DNA from: Cristatella mucedo
Taxonomy: Eukaryota > Bryozoa > Phylactolaemata > Cristatellidae
Assembly: GCA_009760855.2 (NCBI GenBank)
Contig: WPIO01000021.1
Span: 1,791,001 to 1,855,000 of the forward strand
Length of the DNA: 64,000 nucleotides
Direction: 5' to 3'
Shown here: positions 1-13,900 of the stretch, piece after piece
Layout of the letters: each line of letters begins with the position of its first letter
How positions within the stretch are numbered: the first letter of the stretch is position 1
The notes under the pieces: model-generated
Seen by the model: the letters and a program-made list of their open reading frames with translations, nothing else
What the model was told of the DNA's origin: nothing
The model's database searches: none
Translations under genes and position numbers: made by a program

Positions 1-1307
1 ATTAAAGTTATAAAATAAAGCCATTAAGCAGAACTAACAGCTTAAATTTATATTCACAGACTTAACGTTACTCAGTTAGTGTCCAAGAAATTGTAGCGAT
101 GAGCCAGGCCATTGTACTTATCTGCGATCAGAAACTATCTTTGCCAGAAGTGGTACACAAGATGCAATCGAATGACTAAACTCCCACATTCATTTAGCTT
201 GATTTTCAGATGCATCTTTTCATGTGGCATCATGACAACTAGCTAGCTATGTCCCAAGTCGGTCTATTGGCCTACTCTCCAGCTAGAAGTTGTACAATTC
301 ATATTATCTGTTGAGAAATGTTGCCTGAACTTCATATTCCTTAGGTAAGCTGGACAGCTGGTAAACATGCACTCTGAGCGTACCTGAGCGTCACCAAACC
401 GCCGCGTCTGCCTCAGGAATCCTTTTCTGTCACTGTTATCCGTAACAATCGTCTGGTATGTTGTTGGTATCGAGCTTGATGCGGCGACGATGTTATGACC
501 TATGAGCCGAGAAAGCACCCATCAGCAACCGCGGTTTGCACAAGGCTAAGCCAATGAAAAATGCGATAAATAGCTACCTTTGTGCAGCCTTCCTGAATAG
601 TTGGCATGCATACGTCGAAGAGCGTCGTCATTTATTACCCTCACGCTGTCGGCCATTCTGAGGGCTACGACTTACTTCTGAGAGCACACTGCATCGCTAG
701 ATACACTTTTAATGACTTCAGAAGCCATGTTGGATTGGCATGGTTACCATTTCCGGTACTTGTACCCATACTACGTGTCTGCGTTGGCTACTGATTTTCC
801 GTCTTCTGCTCTCAATCAGCTAGCCATTCTTGTGTAAGGACCATTACTAATTGCCTATAATAAAATTATAAAATTAAATCTATGCAGGTTTTTATAAAAA
901 CTCAGCTCAGTTTAGCTAGCGGCATTGGGTTGTGGGTTGGGAGAGGTGTGATCTCGTCGCGTGGCCCCTAGGTGGGGTAATGCCCGAATGAAACGTCGGT
1001 CGAGGGGGTAATTTTGGCAGCGGTATTAGGCTAAGAATTCAACCTCCAGGCTTAAAAAGCATGAGCTATAAGTGCCCAGCGACCTGGGCGTCGGCAGGAA
1101 GTGGAGGAATCGGCCGACAGGAAACAAAGCACCGTAATAACATCCGGGCCGCCAGCTCAGCGCCCTGCATGTTAAAACTGCGACGCGTTAAATCAACCAG
1201 ATCATTACCAATAATTATTATTCGCAGTCCCTTAATTATAGCGTGCAGGACCAGATTATGCAATAGTCTATGGTCATGGTCGCATGAATGGAGAAGCAAT
1301 GAAAAGC

Positions 1308-1343
1308 AAACGCTTTACCTAGCGTGCCATCGTGGCTCACTGA
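1308..1343 (-). repeat. SINE-A head remnant
   Basis: CTTTACCTAGCGTGCCATCG followed by TGGCTCA matches, with two or three changes, the reverse complement of the tRNA-like head of SINE-A (compare 61290-61318). Only the 5' head is left. Confidence 0.55.
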
Positions 1344-3394
1344 TCGCACAATCGTTTCGCTCATTCGACATGAACTCGGCGGCGGTCGGGCATGCGCTCG
1401 CAGTATGAAATGATTTCGTCATCATTTTCGATGGCTAGCACGTGTGTAGGGTGCGGCCCAGGTCGCTGCATTCGCCCTTGCGGAGAGAGAGCGGGTCAAG
1501 GGTCAATCGCCCCCTTCCATGCGACCAGGCTATGCCGCTGGTCTCTTGTCAGCCAATCGTCAGCCGCTGGGGCGGGACGCTAGCTAGCCAAACCTCGAGC
1601 GACAGTGCGCCGATTGCTAGAGGCTGTTCGCTGTCTCCAGCTCCCCGGGTGTCATCCCGACGGAGCCAGTTCAAGCTACGTGCAATAGTGGGATGAACAG
1701 CCCGCGAGAGTCGCGATCTGACGCATTCCATTCAGCGCTTCCAACGCAGAACGACCGTACGCCGTCTGCCGTGCGGACGGACTGGAGAAATATTGCCTCG
1801 AGCTGCGAAACGTGCCGCACTCTTGGTGTGGTCTGAGTATATGCAGGCCGGTACCGCTCCTCTCCTAAACAGCTGGTGGGAGCATCCTCGAGAAGGGCCT
1901 GCGCACAGCTGTGATCAGCTTCTAATGAGGCATTGACACAGGCCGATAACCCGCTGCTGAACAGATGGTGGATTCACCATCGGGGTCGGCCAAGCCACAG
2001 CCGGGGTCGAGAAGGGGGACTAGAGTGGAAGAGAGGGGCGAGTGAAGTCGTGCTCCCTCTGCTCTGTGAGTAGTAGAATAAATTGTTAGTGTTGGTTCTG
2101 TGCGGGCGTTTTTCGTGTAAGGCGAATCAAAGCACACTTGGTATTTTGACTGCAAAGCCGTGGCTTTAACTTTTCCCTTGTAAGCCCGAGCCGAATCCCG
2201 GCGTTTCTAATTGCAAATCGGGTGCCGAGCTGCAGCCTCTAGGGTCAGCTGCAGTCGACGGCTTCGCGTACAGCAAATCCGCCGCTCGACTTCCCAGATG
2301 CAAGCACGTGAGGACGATTCCAGCGAGCGGTCAGCCTCTGCCAGGTCACTAGGCGCCTGCTAGCGGATGGCATCGTGCGCAAGACCTCTGTCGGTGGCAA
2401 CGAGTGAAGCAGCAATTTTAAAAATTGATAGCGATCGAAATCTACGTCGGAGCCGTGTGCACGAGAGCGCCGTTCAGTCTCGAGCAAAGGTTCAAAGCAC
2501 GCCAGTTCGCCCCTGAGCCAGAGCCACAGGTAGGACCTTATAGCGACACGTGGTCAGCACTCACGCCTTGTCGCTTTCACGCCCTAAATCCGCTCGGCGT
2601 CAGCGTACCTGCATGAGCGCTGCTTCCAGTAAAAGTAGTGCAGGCACGCTTCTAGAGTTGCTTACCCATCATTACCGGTGCATTGTGCTACGAACGCGCT
2701 GCAGCGGCTCCTCGGCTTGATTAAGTCCTTACGCCGAAAACCCAGCTACGAGCATAAATGGCGCTAGTTCCTGCCGATGCGTGAGAAATAGCGGCAAAGC
2801 TGGCCTTTCGATACATCGCCGTTGTCGGTTCAGGCAACTGTCAAATCGTGAGCTAGCGGTTGACCCACGGGCGTTCTGTTCGCATGGTGGAAGCGATCGG
2901 GAGCGAATACCAAGGGAGCAGAAGGAGCGCCGGTGCGGCGCCTGCAGCTCGGTCGCGGCGGGCGCGAACCGGCGACAGCGAGAAACTCTGTGCGAGCGCT
3001 CTCCCTCTGCGTTCCGAGGAAGCCTGCGACAGCTTTCATTGTCACCCCTTCCACTGCAAAGCTACCTACGCCGAGGTAGAGGCGGTTTATAGGTGCCTTC
3101 GACTCCGGCTAGCACAGTGCCACATCTTGTAAGGAACCGGTAAGTGCCGGCTGCCCTCCCACGCCTAATACTTAAAGTCAGTCCCGCCTCTGCGTCGCGA
3201 AACGGATGTTCCGGCCGCTAATTCGACGGGGTTTTGTCGCACGAGCGGATTCGGCGCCCCGCCAGGCTCGCGATTGGTTTGCGGACGCGTGTGTCAGGTA
3301 TATTTAGCCAATCGGACGATTTGCACACATCTTGCAGACCCTGCGCTGCTTCTCCGTCTCACCACCTATCTCCCTCCGCCTGTCTCTCCCTGTT

Positions 3395-3395
<1 letters not shown>

Positions 3396-3482
<87 letters not shown>

Positions 3483-3542
3483 TCTCTCTCTCTCTCCCTC
3501 TCTCTCTCTCGCTCTCTCTTTCTCTCTCCCCCTCTCTCTCCC
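3396..3542. repeat. (CTGT)n(CT)n compound microsatellite
   Basis: About eight CTGT units pass into about 25 pure CT units, then an interrupted pyrimidine tract. Ser/Leu frames across it are repeat artefacts. Confidence 0.95.
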
Positions 3543-5139
3543 TTCTTCGTCACCACCGCTTCCGCCGCAACCAGTCAACTGGGCTCTATAGTGGCCGCCG
3601 TGTGGTGCAGAGCTCGTCGCTGCCTTCCAAAGTGCACACAAGCAATCCATCTCCAGCTGACCGCTGCATGGCATGCGGGAGTGCACGCGAGCGGCACGTC
3701 TGGGTAAGCTCATAAATCCAGGTCTTCACCGGTGCATACGTTTAGACACTGAGTGGTATTAATGCTCAGGTGAAAGTGTCAATTTCAACCCAGATGGATT
3801 TAAGCTCTTTCAGTTCTCACAGACGACTTCGCGCCAACCCTAGTCAGAAGGAGCCATACAGCTCCCATATGCACTTGCATGTACGTTCCGCCTTATGAAT
3901 TTTCCAAGAGTCGGTTGACCTTGACCTCTGTTTGCCTGGGTGCTCAGTTCTGGTTGCCGTTGCTGCAGGAGTACTTCTCTCTAAAGTGAGCACCCAGGAA
4001 AAAGCGTTTGCTGACGTCGGACGCTACACAGCTTGGATGTAAATTTCTACCGAGTCCCCGTGGCACGAACGTTTAGGACTGCTCTTATCTCCGTAGTTTG
4101 AGATTAGTGCGTAGAGAAAGAGAAAGAGAGAATGAGAGAGATGGACGGGTGGGGCCGAGCTGATATACCCGTCCAAGCCCCCAACCGCCCACCTCGAGGG
4201 CAGGGGTCGAGGACTTCTATGATCTCGTGCTTGACGAATTGCAAATAAAAGTCTCGTATCGGCGTTGTAAGCTACTAAAAAGAGTGAACTAAATGTCTCG
4301 CTCATAGGATGTCGCCTCAGGATGTCAGCTTATCACTATTTGTGCTCCAACGGGACTACCTCCTCCTCAGAAATGTCGAAGTGGAGGTTCTAGGCAGTTG
4401 CTAAGGGTCTTTCACAGCCTCGCCTTTGGGGCGTAGGGGTTAACGGCTCAAAAGTATCATTTTAGAGTTCCATAGGGGCTTCTAGTAATAATGACGTAGT
4501 ATTAGTGATGAGCAGCTCACTGCAGCCTGTGGACTCGCTTCGCCGAGTCGTAGTTGGTTCCGTCATGGAAGGCAACACCGCGCCACCTTCCCGCGCCATC
4601 TTTCGAGTCGACCTGTGAGCTTCCGGTGGCGCTCCGATCGAGCGGCGAGGATGAGATTACGGATGGTGCAGCTACAATCCTCTGTCTCATCTAGCGGCAA
4701 TGTATAACCGAGGACGCGTGCGACTGCACTGCAAAGGCAGTCTTCTTACGACTAATAAGAAATCATTGGGCTTCCTTCTCATTTCCTTCCTTCTAGCTTC
4801 AAATGCACCGCCAAGGCTCTTTAACCGTTTCGCGTGTGCTCCGAAGTTCGCGGCCGCTTAAGTGAGGCTACGTTTAGCTGTATAAAAAAAGTCTGCAAAA
4901 GACAAATTACTCATACCTTAACATCGCCAGTTAACCATAAAAGAACCGTGGGGCCACCATTAGCGACACCGCTCACGCTCAGCAATGGCACGGGAAGGCT
5001 TAGGTGCCACGGTTAGTTAAGCTGCTTCCACCTGCTTAACTGGCTGCTGGTGTCGACACTGTGACATGCGTTTGTTTTTAGTGAACTTTAGCTGTAACGA
5101 GCCGTTTTAGCGGTCCCCAGCACGTCCTTCGCAGCAGGA

Positions 5140-6004
5140 ATTCGCCGTGCGTCTCCACGACCTTTGACGACAGATTCCCGAGAGACAGTTCGGCCTGGCG
5201 GCATCCGCCGGACGTTTCGCCACCGAGCGGTGGCGCCCTTTTCCAGCGTCATTGGCCGTCGTCTCTTGAGACTTCTGCAGTCTCGGCTCTTCCGCGGCCA
5301 GCCGCTCGCCGTCGCCCACTTGTCGATCTGGTCGTCATGCCAGGTCAGACCAAACGGCAGGATTCCTATCTAACCCTTCGGGTTGCTATCGCTCCGCAAC
5401 CTCTCCGGTCTGGCCAGCCTATCGACCACCCTCGCGCCGCCGCCGCCGCCGGTGAGGGGCGCTGCAGCGCTAAGCCTCCCTCTGTCTGCAACGAGCGCCT
5501 AGTCCCGCGCCGCGCCGCGCCGCCGCGAGGTCTCGCTTTGCTTCCGTCTCCTCCGAATCCTCGCGTCGAAAAGAAAGGCGGCCAGAGCGGCCGTGCCTCC
5601 CTCTTTCTTTGTTTACGCGGAACAGGAGTGCTGCGGGTGGCAATGGCGGCAAGCGGCTTCCGAGTAAGCGCTCGCCGCTCTCAACTGCCCTATTAGGCGC
5701 CGAATGGCCGTAGCCGCCGCCGGCTGCAGCTCGCGCCCAGAAGCCTGTGGCTGACGATGAAAGGCGTACTTTTCCGAGAACATGCAGCATCGCACGCCTG
5801 CGCGCGCGCGTGCACTCGACGCCAGCCAGCCGAGCCCCGACGGGGCGCGCCGGGAGAGGCCGACCCCAGTGCCATTTGCGACGCGGCAGAGTCGAGCGCC
5901 CGCTTGTCTTCGCGGCGGAGCCGCGGGACGACGCAGGAAAGCTTACCGGTTGCTCGGCGAGCGAGCTCGTTAGGCTTCGGCGGGTGATGTGCGCCGCCGC
6001 AATC

Positions 6005-6081
<77 letters not shown>

Positions 6082-7027
6082 CTCTCTCCCCTTAGCGCCG
6101 AGAGAACCCATTCGATAGGTTAACCACCCGCGTAGGTGTACGAGCAAAGTACAGGAAAGTAAAGGTCTGCCGATTCAACAGCTCCGCTTAACGGGGGCAG
6201 AAGGGCCACAGCGATGATTGCCACCCCCTCCCCGCTTGCAGTGAGCCGCAAAGGATTGTCGCCTGCAAAACTTGACGCCACCTCGACTGCGGTCGTGAAG
6301 CACGAGCATATTATCCTTTGGCCAAGACCCAGGTAGTCAGGATAAAGCCAGTGAGGAAATGGCCACGACCTTTTCTAAAGCAGCCAATCGCAGGACGGGT
6401 TAAAGGAGAGTCAGTCTGCTATGCACCCCTAAACGCGCTTTCCGGTTGGTCCCTGGCTGACGCGCGTCCATCAGGCCCGTTCTGTCACACCCCACGGCCC
6501 CCCAACCGACGACTGGGTGAGGGTCTGCGGCCACACTGTCAGGAAAGCGTTAATCGGTGCGGCTCGCGTGCGGCGCTGCACTCCGCACTCCGGTTCCCGG
6601 CGGTGCGGCGCACTGCCGAGCGTCGGCGGGCAGTAAGAGGAGGGGGCGGGGGGGGGCAGGGTTTTAACCTCGCACGCTCGCTCTGCTGCGATCGGCCCAT
6701 CGGTCAGCGGTGAGTCATTCGATCGCTCGGCAATTCCCACGCCCACGATCTCAGCCGCCCACGGATCTGCACCACCACCCGCGGAGGCTGCTCCGCTGTT
6801 GCAGCCTCCTCGTATCTACGCGGCAGCATCCGAGGAGCACTCGCCGCTCCCGACTTTCTTCGCTCTGAAAGCAGCTCGTCGTCGTCGGCCGCCCAGAGGA
6901 GGGCACGAGCGTCTGCGTCTGCGGCGGCGGCGGCGCCGGAGCGAGGGCTACAGACTCACGGGCACTCCGCACGCGCGGCTGCGAACCTCGCTTTCGTCGG
7001 TCGGTGAGGCAGTGCCTGCTCGTGAGT
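5140..7027. promoter_or_regulatory. CpG-rich block upstream of NAA50-like start
   Basis: CG dinucleotides are dense from about 5140 to 7270, in contrast to the AT-richer flanks, and the block ends at the predicted first coding exon. This looks like an unmethylated promoter or 5' UTR region. It holds a (TC)n tract at 6009-6088. No TATA box or other core element can be fixed by eye. Confidence 0.45.
6009..6088. repeat. (TC)n microsatellite
   Basis: About 38 TC units with one interruption near the 3' end, inside the CpG-rich block. Confidence 0.95.
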
Positions 7028-7248
7028 ATGCACTGCGCCGCTCAATGCCGCACAGCCGCGGCGACGGTGGCCGCCGCTGAGAGGCGTCAGTCGGAGCGTG
7101 ACGGTGGCGCCGAGCTGACGGAGAGTCCTTCTGGCGGCGGCCAGCAGCAGGGAGTGGAAGACGCGCGGCGGGCGTCGTCGACGGCACCCGCTGGCGACAG
7201 GCCCGCTCAGGGGGAAGCCGTCGTGATCGACGCGGAGCAGCGCAGCAG
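7028..7248 (+). CDS. NAA50: NAA50-like gene, predicted first coding exon
   Basis: The ATG at 7028 opens 73 codons of low-complexity, Ala/Gly/Ser/Glu/Gln-rich, probably disordered sequence, ending in AEQRS. A strong donor follows (CAG|GTGAGA, GT at 7249) in phase 2, the phase needed by both possible downstream exons. It lies in a CpG-rich block, as expected for a 5' end. The same frame is open upstream to 7004 but has no earlier ATG there. There is no homology to known NAA50 N-termini, so this exon is a model choice rather than a recognised domain. Confidence 0.55.
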
Positions 7249-7813
7249 GTGAGAGCTGGCGGGCGTGCTGGGCGTGCCGGTCTTCTGAGAGGCGGGAGGA
7301 GGCTTATTCAACGGCAAAGCCGTCTCTCTCATTGGAGTCGTCTCCCCTCTCTCCCTCTCTCTTTGCTTTCACTTTCTATTTCTTTACCTCTCTCTTGCTC
7401 TTGATAACCTACTGCCTTCCTCTTGTCTTTCAATGTTACTCCTCGCTCTCGTCTGCCATTTCTATCGTTTTTCTTTCTCTATCCCTCTTCTCTCTCAAAA
7501 ATATACCTCCATTCTACTAATTAAAGCGAGAAAGTCCCTCAGTCACGCGGCACTACCATCACGCGGCAAGATGGCAACCATCTCTTCCGGGAGTGACGTG
7601 TAAGAGACATGCAATTCTTCTTCTAATAACTTCTTCACGATCGGTTCTAGTCGATGTACTGAGGGGAGCTAGTCGGGCCCCCCCCCCTGAGGTCTGGCTA
7701 GAAGTGCTTCGCTGGGCTGTTGCTTCTAGCCACGTGTCCCTCTTTTTCTACATGCAAACAACTCGGCTTACCGGAAGAGTTACCGGGAGGCTTAGAGAGA
7801 GAGAGAGAGAGAT

Positions 7814-7884
<71 letters not shown>

Positions 7885-7891
7885 GAGAGAA

Positions 7892-7952
<61 letters not shown>

Positions 7953-10900
7953 CAGGCAGACACGCAGACAGACAGATTCTCTAGACTTTTCTGGCGGCGC
8001 GCAGCTTTGTTGGGAATATTGAAATTCTGCTGCAGATAGAATCTGCCGTTTTTCTTAGGTGGGACTACAAAGGACGCTTTGCTCATTTTGTGTGTACGTT
8101 CAGGGTCGGTTTCGGGAGAGACTATTATAATTATTCTATATGGAGACAGTCGTCTTTGAGAGTCTTCTAAAAGAGAGGTGTACAATAGAGGCGCGCCGAG
8201 CGGCGCGCCTTCGGTGAGCCGCTTCTGGCCCTGCTCAGATTCCCACGCATGCTACTCTGCCGGCGGGCAATCTGAGGACCTCCAACCAGTGACCCTTCCA
8301 CTGACCTCCGAGCGGCCCACTTTCTGCTGCCGAGTTTTCAGGCTCTCACAAAATTGCGAGGCAGCCGATTTGGAGGAGGTCCAGTGGAGCGACACCATCT
8401 CGCGCTGTCTCGAGTACTTTCTCCGCAGCCATGCAACCGGCGTTCTTAGGTGAGTTTGCGTAAGCCCGCCGGGCAGCTAGCCGTCCGGGCGCAGGTCAAA
8501 GTTCACGCAAGCGGCCGTGCCTCCAGTCCTCATGCAATACCAGTCCCTTTCTGCACGTCTCTAAAAAGGCTTAAATATTTAATACCTCGTTTTAAAGCAC
8601 CCTAAGGGAACTTGACATCAGTTTCGTCGCTTCGCACACGTGACGGGGCTCGAGCCCACAACCTCGGTCGGCCAATGAATTAACCTTGACCTTGAACGAG
8701 GCGAGCACCTTTACCACTGGGCCAGACCAGCGCGGCGGCTTCTGCTGTTACACTCTCAAAAGGCGCTTCACTCGTGTTTGTGAAGGAGCTGCGACGCCGC
8801 GCCAATCGGCGCTTCTTCGGAATTCGCTGCCGGAAGAAGTTGAATTTCCTTTTTCGGATAAGAAACTAAAGAACTTTTACCGAGAGATAGGAGGTGGGAG
8901 GCTTAAGAATTTGATTATAAATAGAGGGGCAACTGCTCCGTTTTGCTTATAGGAGGGGGCAGGATCGCTGCCAGATCGGTGAGCCTTCAGTTGTTCACAG
9001 ACTGTTCGACGTTGGTCTACGAGGGGCTAAAAACTGCTGCGAGGTGATTTAGAGCCCGCAGGCAAGTAGCTCCTCGTTCGGCACGCAGATTTGGGCTCTC
9101 CTAATAGGGGCGTGCATTTATTTTTCGTGCGTCATAAGAGACGTCTGGCATCGAGCAAAAGGTTTTCGGAAATTGTTCTGAGTGGGAAGCCAACGGCCGT
9201 ACAAGGAACCACAAGAATAATAGCAGAAAGTGGCAAGTTTCCTTTTGCAGAGAGATCAGGCAGCTTTTCCGCGCAGATTTCAAAGAAAGTCCTCGACCTA
9301 GGGTCGCGCGCTTAGTGATGAAGTGTCACTGCCGATATTTCGGCGACCGCCTCGGTCGTGGCTCCTCTCTCACGCCTGCGTCGGAACGCCCTGCGAACCA
9401 GGCGGCAGTCGTTCTGGAGTCGTTCTTGCGGCCGCAAGCGACTCAAGCGTGGCCGATGCATCGGACTCCTCGTCTAGTGACCCCGAGTGGCCGGTAGTCG
9501 GCGCTGATTGACCGGCCACGAAGGAGTTCCGCCCGTCCCTCGCTGGCAATGCGTCACGTCCTCGCGAGCGAACGGTCGTGCGCTCGACAATGGCTGCACA
9601 GCCGCGCCCCGCCATTCGCGTGCGAAGAACTCGATACGCGATTATTTCTCCACCCGCTCCACTAAGCCGGCAGTCAATGTCGCTATCGCGTACTCAATTA
9701 CCGCCCCGGTCCGCAGTTCGCAGTCCGCCTCCGGCCCCAGCGAGTTCCCGCAGCGCCGCAACCGTTCGGAGCAATCGCCTGCGTTTGCCAAGTTCGAAAA
9801 AAGCCTTGCGGTCCGCCCTCGCCGAACTCGTTGAGACGCGGTTGAACTGGCTGCGTTTGCGCCGGCACCCCTTCCTTCCGGCTCGCGCGAGTTCTCACCC
9901 GATGCTACAAACGGGCTTCGCGGCTTCCATGTCCAGACAGAACTAGGCTGCTAGCGCAGCGCTCGTAGCGGTGCTAGAATAAGCCGACGTGCCAAGAATA
10001 CTAGCGACGCCTGAACCGTGTATAGTGGCCAATGGTTTGTTCGTGCAGCACCAATGCACTCAGGTATTCCGTTGCGATCAGATATGCCGCAGCGGAACGC
10101 GGCAGCGAGGTAGATCGCCCGTATCTTAGCATAGACAAGTCCATATTCTCAACTCAGACTAGTCTATTAGACAGAAGCGGAGATTTGTCGGCGTTTAAAA
10201 GCGGCTATGACGTATACAAACGGCTCCGCGGCCGAGAGCTAAAATAAGCTCAAATGCCATCGCCAACTCAGGTAGCACAACTGACAAGCCATTACACAGC
10301 TCCTGCTTTTATGCGGTCTTGGTCGTAGAATGTTGCTTAAATGGTTCGTAGCCGTTGTAATTTAGGAACCGCGAATTATGAGTTTCGGTCGTAATATAGC
10401 AGATTTAGCTCGCCACCGGGTCGCCATCGCTTTGAAGCGGCTGCGACGTTCACTTTTTCGACGGGCGTATTCTGCTGAAGCAGAGTTAAGTAACACACTC
10501 AAATGTTTGCCGCGATCGTAGGCTCTCAGCCTAATTCTTAGCCATTCGACTCGAATGGGCCATTCGGTTCGCGGGCTGAGGAGCGCCCGGCTTTGGTGCT
10601 GCCGAGGAGTGCACGCCGCGTGACTTGACGAGTCGGCTCTCGGCCGCTCGATTCTCTCGCCTTAAATTGTCTTAGAGTTTATTTGGCGCCGGTGAACGAT
10701 AAACGTTTGCCGTTTGCCGACGCAGGACGCCCAATGCTCCGTTGCCAACGGGTTTAACCCCTTCGGCCGCTTGGCGATTTCGCACCGGTCGCCGGTTGCC
10801 GCCGAACGTCGGGCCTGAAAGATAAGCTTCCGACCTACCTTACCCGACCTTCGACCTGGGCTCGAGACCAAGTTAGGACCCATCCGAGCCCTTGCAGTCG

Positions 10901-13900
10901 GCCGCGAGACGACTCTCCGATCGGCAGTTCCAGATCTGGCGAGTTACAGGGGTGAGTGGGAATATAATAGGGCTGACGCAGGTTCAGCTAGCGTACTCTG
11001 CTCCTGCGCATGCGCTGTCGGTCAAAGTAAAAGTAAGTTTGAACAGGCAGCGGCGGGCTTAGCGTTTCTCGTTTAAAAAATATTCCGAATAAGTCAGCTG
11101 AGGCTCGCTGCAGGCCACCGGAGCGGTCTGCGATTGCGAGCCGAACTGCTCGTCACTACCAAATAAAATGAGCGTAAATTTGACTGCCGACTGATTCGAG
11201 ACGAATTCAGGCTTCTGTGCCACAAGTTACACGCGAGCGACACTTGCCAGCAACACGCTCGACGCAGCAAGCCGCTCAGCCAGCTGCAGTTGAACTCTCT
11301 CGCCAGGGATGTGACAATTGAACCATCTCGCGAGTGGTTACTTCTGTAGAATGACATACATGAGTTAAAGCTGCTGCACTGGACGAACTGCAGCGCTTTC
11401 TAACCATTGGTTGAGCATTTTTAGCTGAAAGTACTACCACGGTTTTAAATGGTTACGTATGCTCGCAAGTTCAGATCCAGAGATTTAGTCAGATTCTTTT
11501 ACCAAGCGACCTCCAGCCCTGAAGCCACAGATGCAACTGCGACGCAACTGGAACTCGTAATCATTTTGTCTGGATTCTACGAAGCTTCTTTCTTAGAGCA
11601 CAGATGGCCTAGTTCTAATGCCCTCGTATGTGGCTACGGCGCCACTAAAATCCGAGTAAGGCCAGGTTTAGCCAGCTACCACGATTTCCATGGACAGGCA
11701 CGTTGTAGGAACGCAGCTGGACCACATGTAGTCGCTCATCTTAAAATTTTATTAAAAAGTGAATAATATGAGTGGACTTTAGACCCAGCTTCCTGAACCG
11801 GCTTTAGAATTCCGCAGTTAGTGGACGGATTTTTTGTCGCCATAGGAAATCTAGTCATTAGTTCCTCAGATGAAAATCAGAATTTTAAGTGCGTGCCAGC
11901 TTAATCTGCATTGCCATTTCTTGTGGGCTAGCTTGTGCAAAGTATCTTAGCATACCAGCATGCAGCTCAGCATGCAGCTGTTAAATGCTTGTGAGTGTGT
12001 GTATATGTGTTTGTGTGTGTGCGCTCGTGTGCACTCGTGTGCCTGCGAGCGAGTTCGCGTGCCGGCGTGTCCGTGCGAGTCATTCACGTCTTGGATATAG
12101 CGAATGTTAGCAAGATTGATGATAGGATTTTCGAAGAATAATAGCGTGTGGCAGGTGATGAAGGGCGTTCCTAACACTGTAGTTTTCCTAAGGCAGTTCT
12201 CTAGACAAATCTCTGTCCAGATATGTTTTAGTCTGCTGATCATGGCCGCTCAAAACGGTGATTCTCGTTGAACTGACTCGCTAGGGAGGAAAACGTTTCG
12301 GAGCTCCCTAAATAAAGGTTAGCCGCCAAGAAGACTTGTAGCTGTTCAATGCAGGACTAATAATAACAATGATAATATTAATAATCAGGCGTTTGATACA
12401 GTACCCTCAGATAACTCAATCTCTTTCTAGACGCTTTAAATTTGCTGCAAACGAAGCACGGTCAAAGGTTCGGTGGTAGCAAGCTCAATAAACAACTGCA
12501 ATAACACAGTTAGGGGTGACACGCGCAGGGTCAGTATGCAAGTTTTGTTAGTGGGGGTAAGAGGTTGTGACATGAGTTGTTTACAGTAGATGTAGGTGCT
12601 CGAGGTGTAGATGCTCGTAAGTCGACGATCACTTTCATTGGGCGTATATAGGTTTCCGGTGTAAGCAGCCTGCTGAAAGCAGTCATCTATAGTAGCAAGT
12701 GCAGCTGATGCAGTGCAGGGGGATACGGTAGCAATACACAAGCTTAGTGTGTATAGGATTAGTGGGGTCTCTAATCGGTAATCAGGAATAATATTAATAA
12801 ACTTGATAGAGCTTCTTTTCACGGATTGTACTCTCCCTCTTTCCGATGTGATTGCCAAGCACGATCTAGGGTTTCACTTCTATGGGGATAATACTCAGTT
12901 GCACCGTTACTTTGATCCCTCCAAACCTTGAAGCCCCTCGAATTCCCTCAACTTCCTTGCTGCGTGCTTTGATGACATCCCCATATGGATGGCAGCAAAT
13001 TTTCTTAAATTAAATTATGATAAAACAAACTTACTAATTATGGACAAACCAAGTGTGATTTCAGAAATTGGAAAGGCTAACACTCAAAATCGGCTCTCCC
13101 AGCATGTCTCCTGTTGAATCTATACGAAATCTAGGCGTCATGTTCCAAAGTGACCTCTCGTTAGACGACCACATCACATCCACAGTCAAGTCTGCCTACT
13201 TCCAGCTACAAAGCGTTGCTAGAATTCAAGCTTTTTTAGATAAGGATAGACATCTAAGTTGGTCCATGCATTTGTGACATCCCGTCTTGACTTCTGTAAC
13301 TCACGGCTTGCTGGCCTACCGGCATGTGCAATCTGGTGCATACAGCTGGTGCAAAACTCTGCAGCTGGCTTGTCTGTCGTGAGCGTCGCAGTTGCCACAT
13401 CACACCACTTCTCGCCGACCTGCACTGGCTACCAGTCAAGCAATGGATCGACTTCAAGGTTTTGTTGCTCACTTTGAGGTCACTTCATTCTTCGGCTCCA
13501 GCCTATCTCTCAGATCTACTCTCCCACCAGGCCAAGCATCGTACCACCTAATTTTCGGAATCTAACAGTTTAACAATACCTCGTACAAACCTCAAATCCT
13601 TTGGAGACTGTGCATTTAGTTCGTCTGCTCCCAAAGCCTGGAACTCACTCCCGACTTGCGTCACAACATCCCCTGACTTGACCACACTTAAAAAGAACTT
13701 AAAAACGCACCTATTTATGACAGTATTTAGTGGATCCCTGTGATTCGTTCTTTATGTGCTTATGCTTGCTGACTGTGCATGCTGCCACTAACCAAACTTG
13801 CACGCTGACCCTAAAAATGCATGTCAGCGTAACCACGATATTCATGTTGGTTAAGAAGCATGATATAATTCACTATTCAATCGCGTTTCCCTTTGCATCA

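Larger units (their letters stand above)
1..5139. other. 5' flank without recognised gene
   Basis: No exon or gene is recognisable on either strand. Open frames are short and their translations resemble nothing known. It contains a SINE-A remnant at 1308-1343 and the microsatellite at 3396-3542. The stretch from about 2200 to 3250 is richer in CG dinucleotides than its surroundings. Confidence 0.5.

Noticed and set aside
3234-3713. Long frames of Ser-Leu or Arg-Glu repeats over CT/GA tracts (also 5470-6147, 7593-8185, 27118-27723, 40117-40424)
   Set aside because: They are translations of dinucleotide microsatellites, open in several frames at once, with no flanking domain.
5643-5663. First coding exon MAASGFR followed by GTAAGC
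   Set aside because: Good ATG context and a donor, but it ends in phase 0 and cannot join the phase-2 exons of the NAA50-like gene. No other partner exon is visible.
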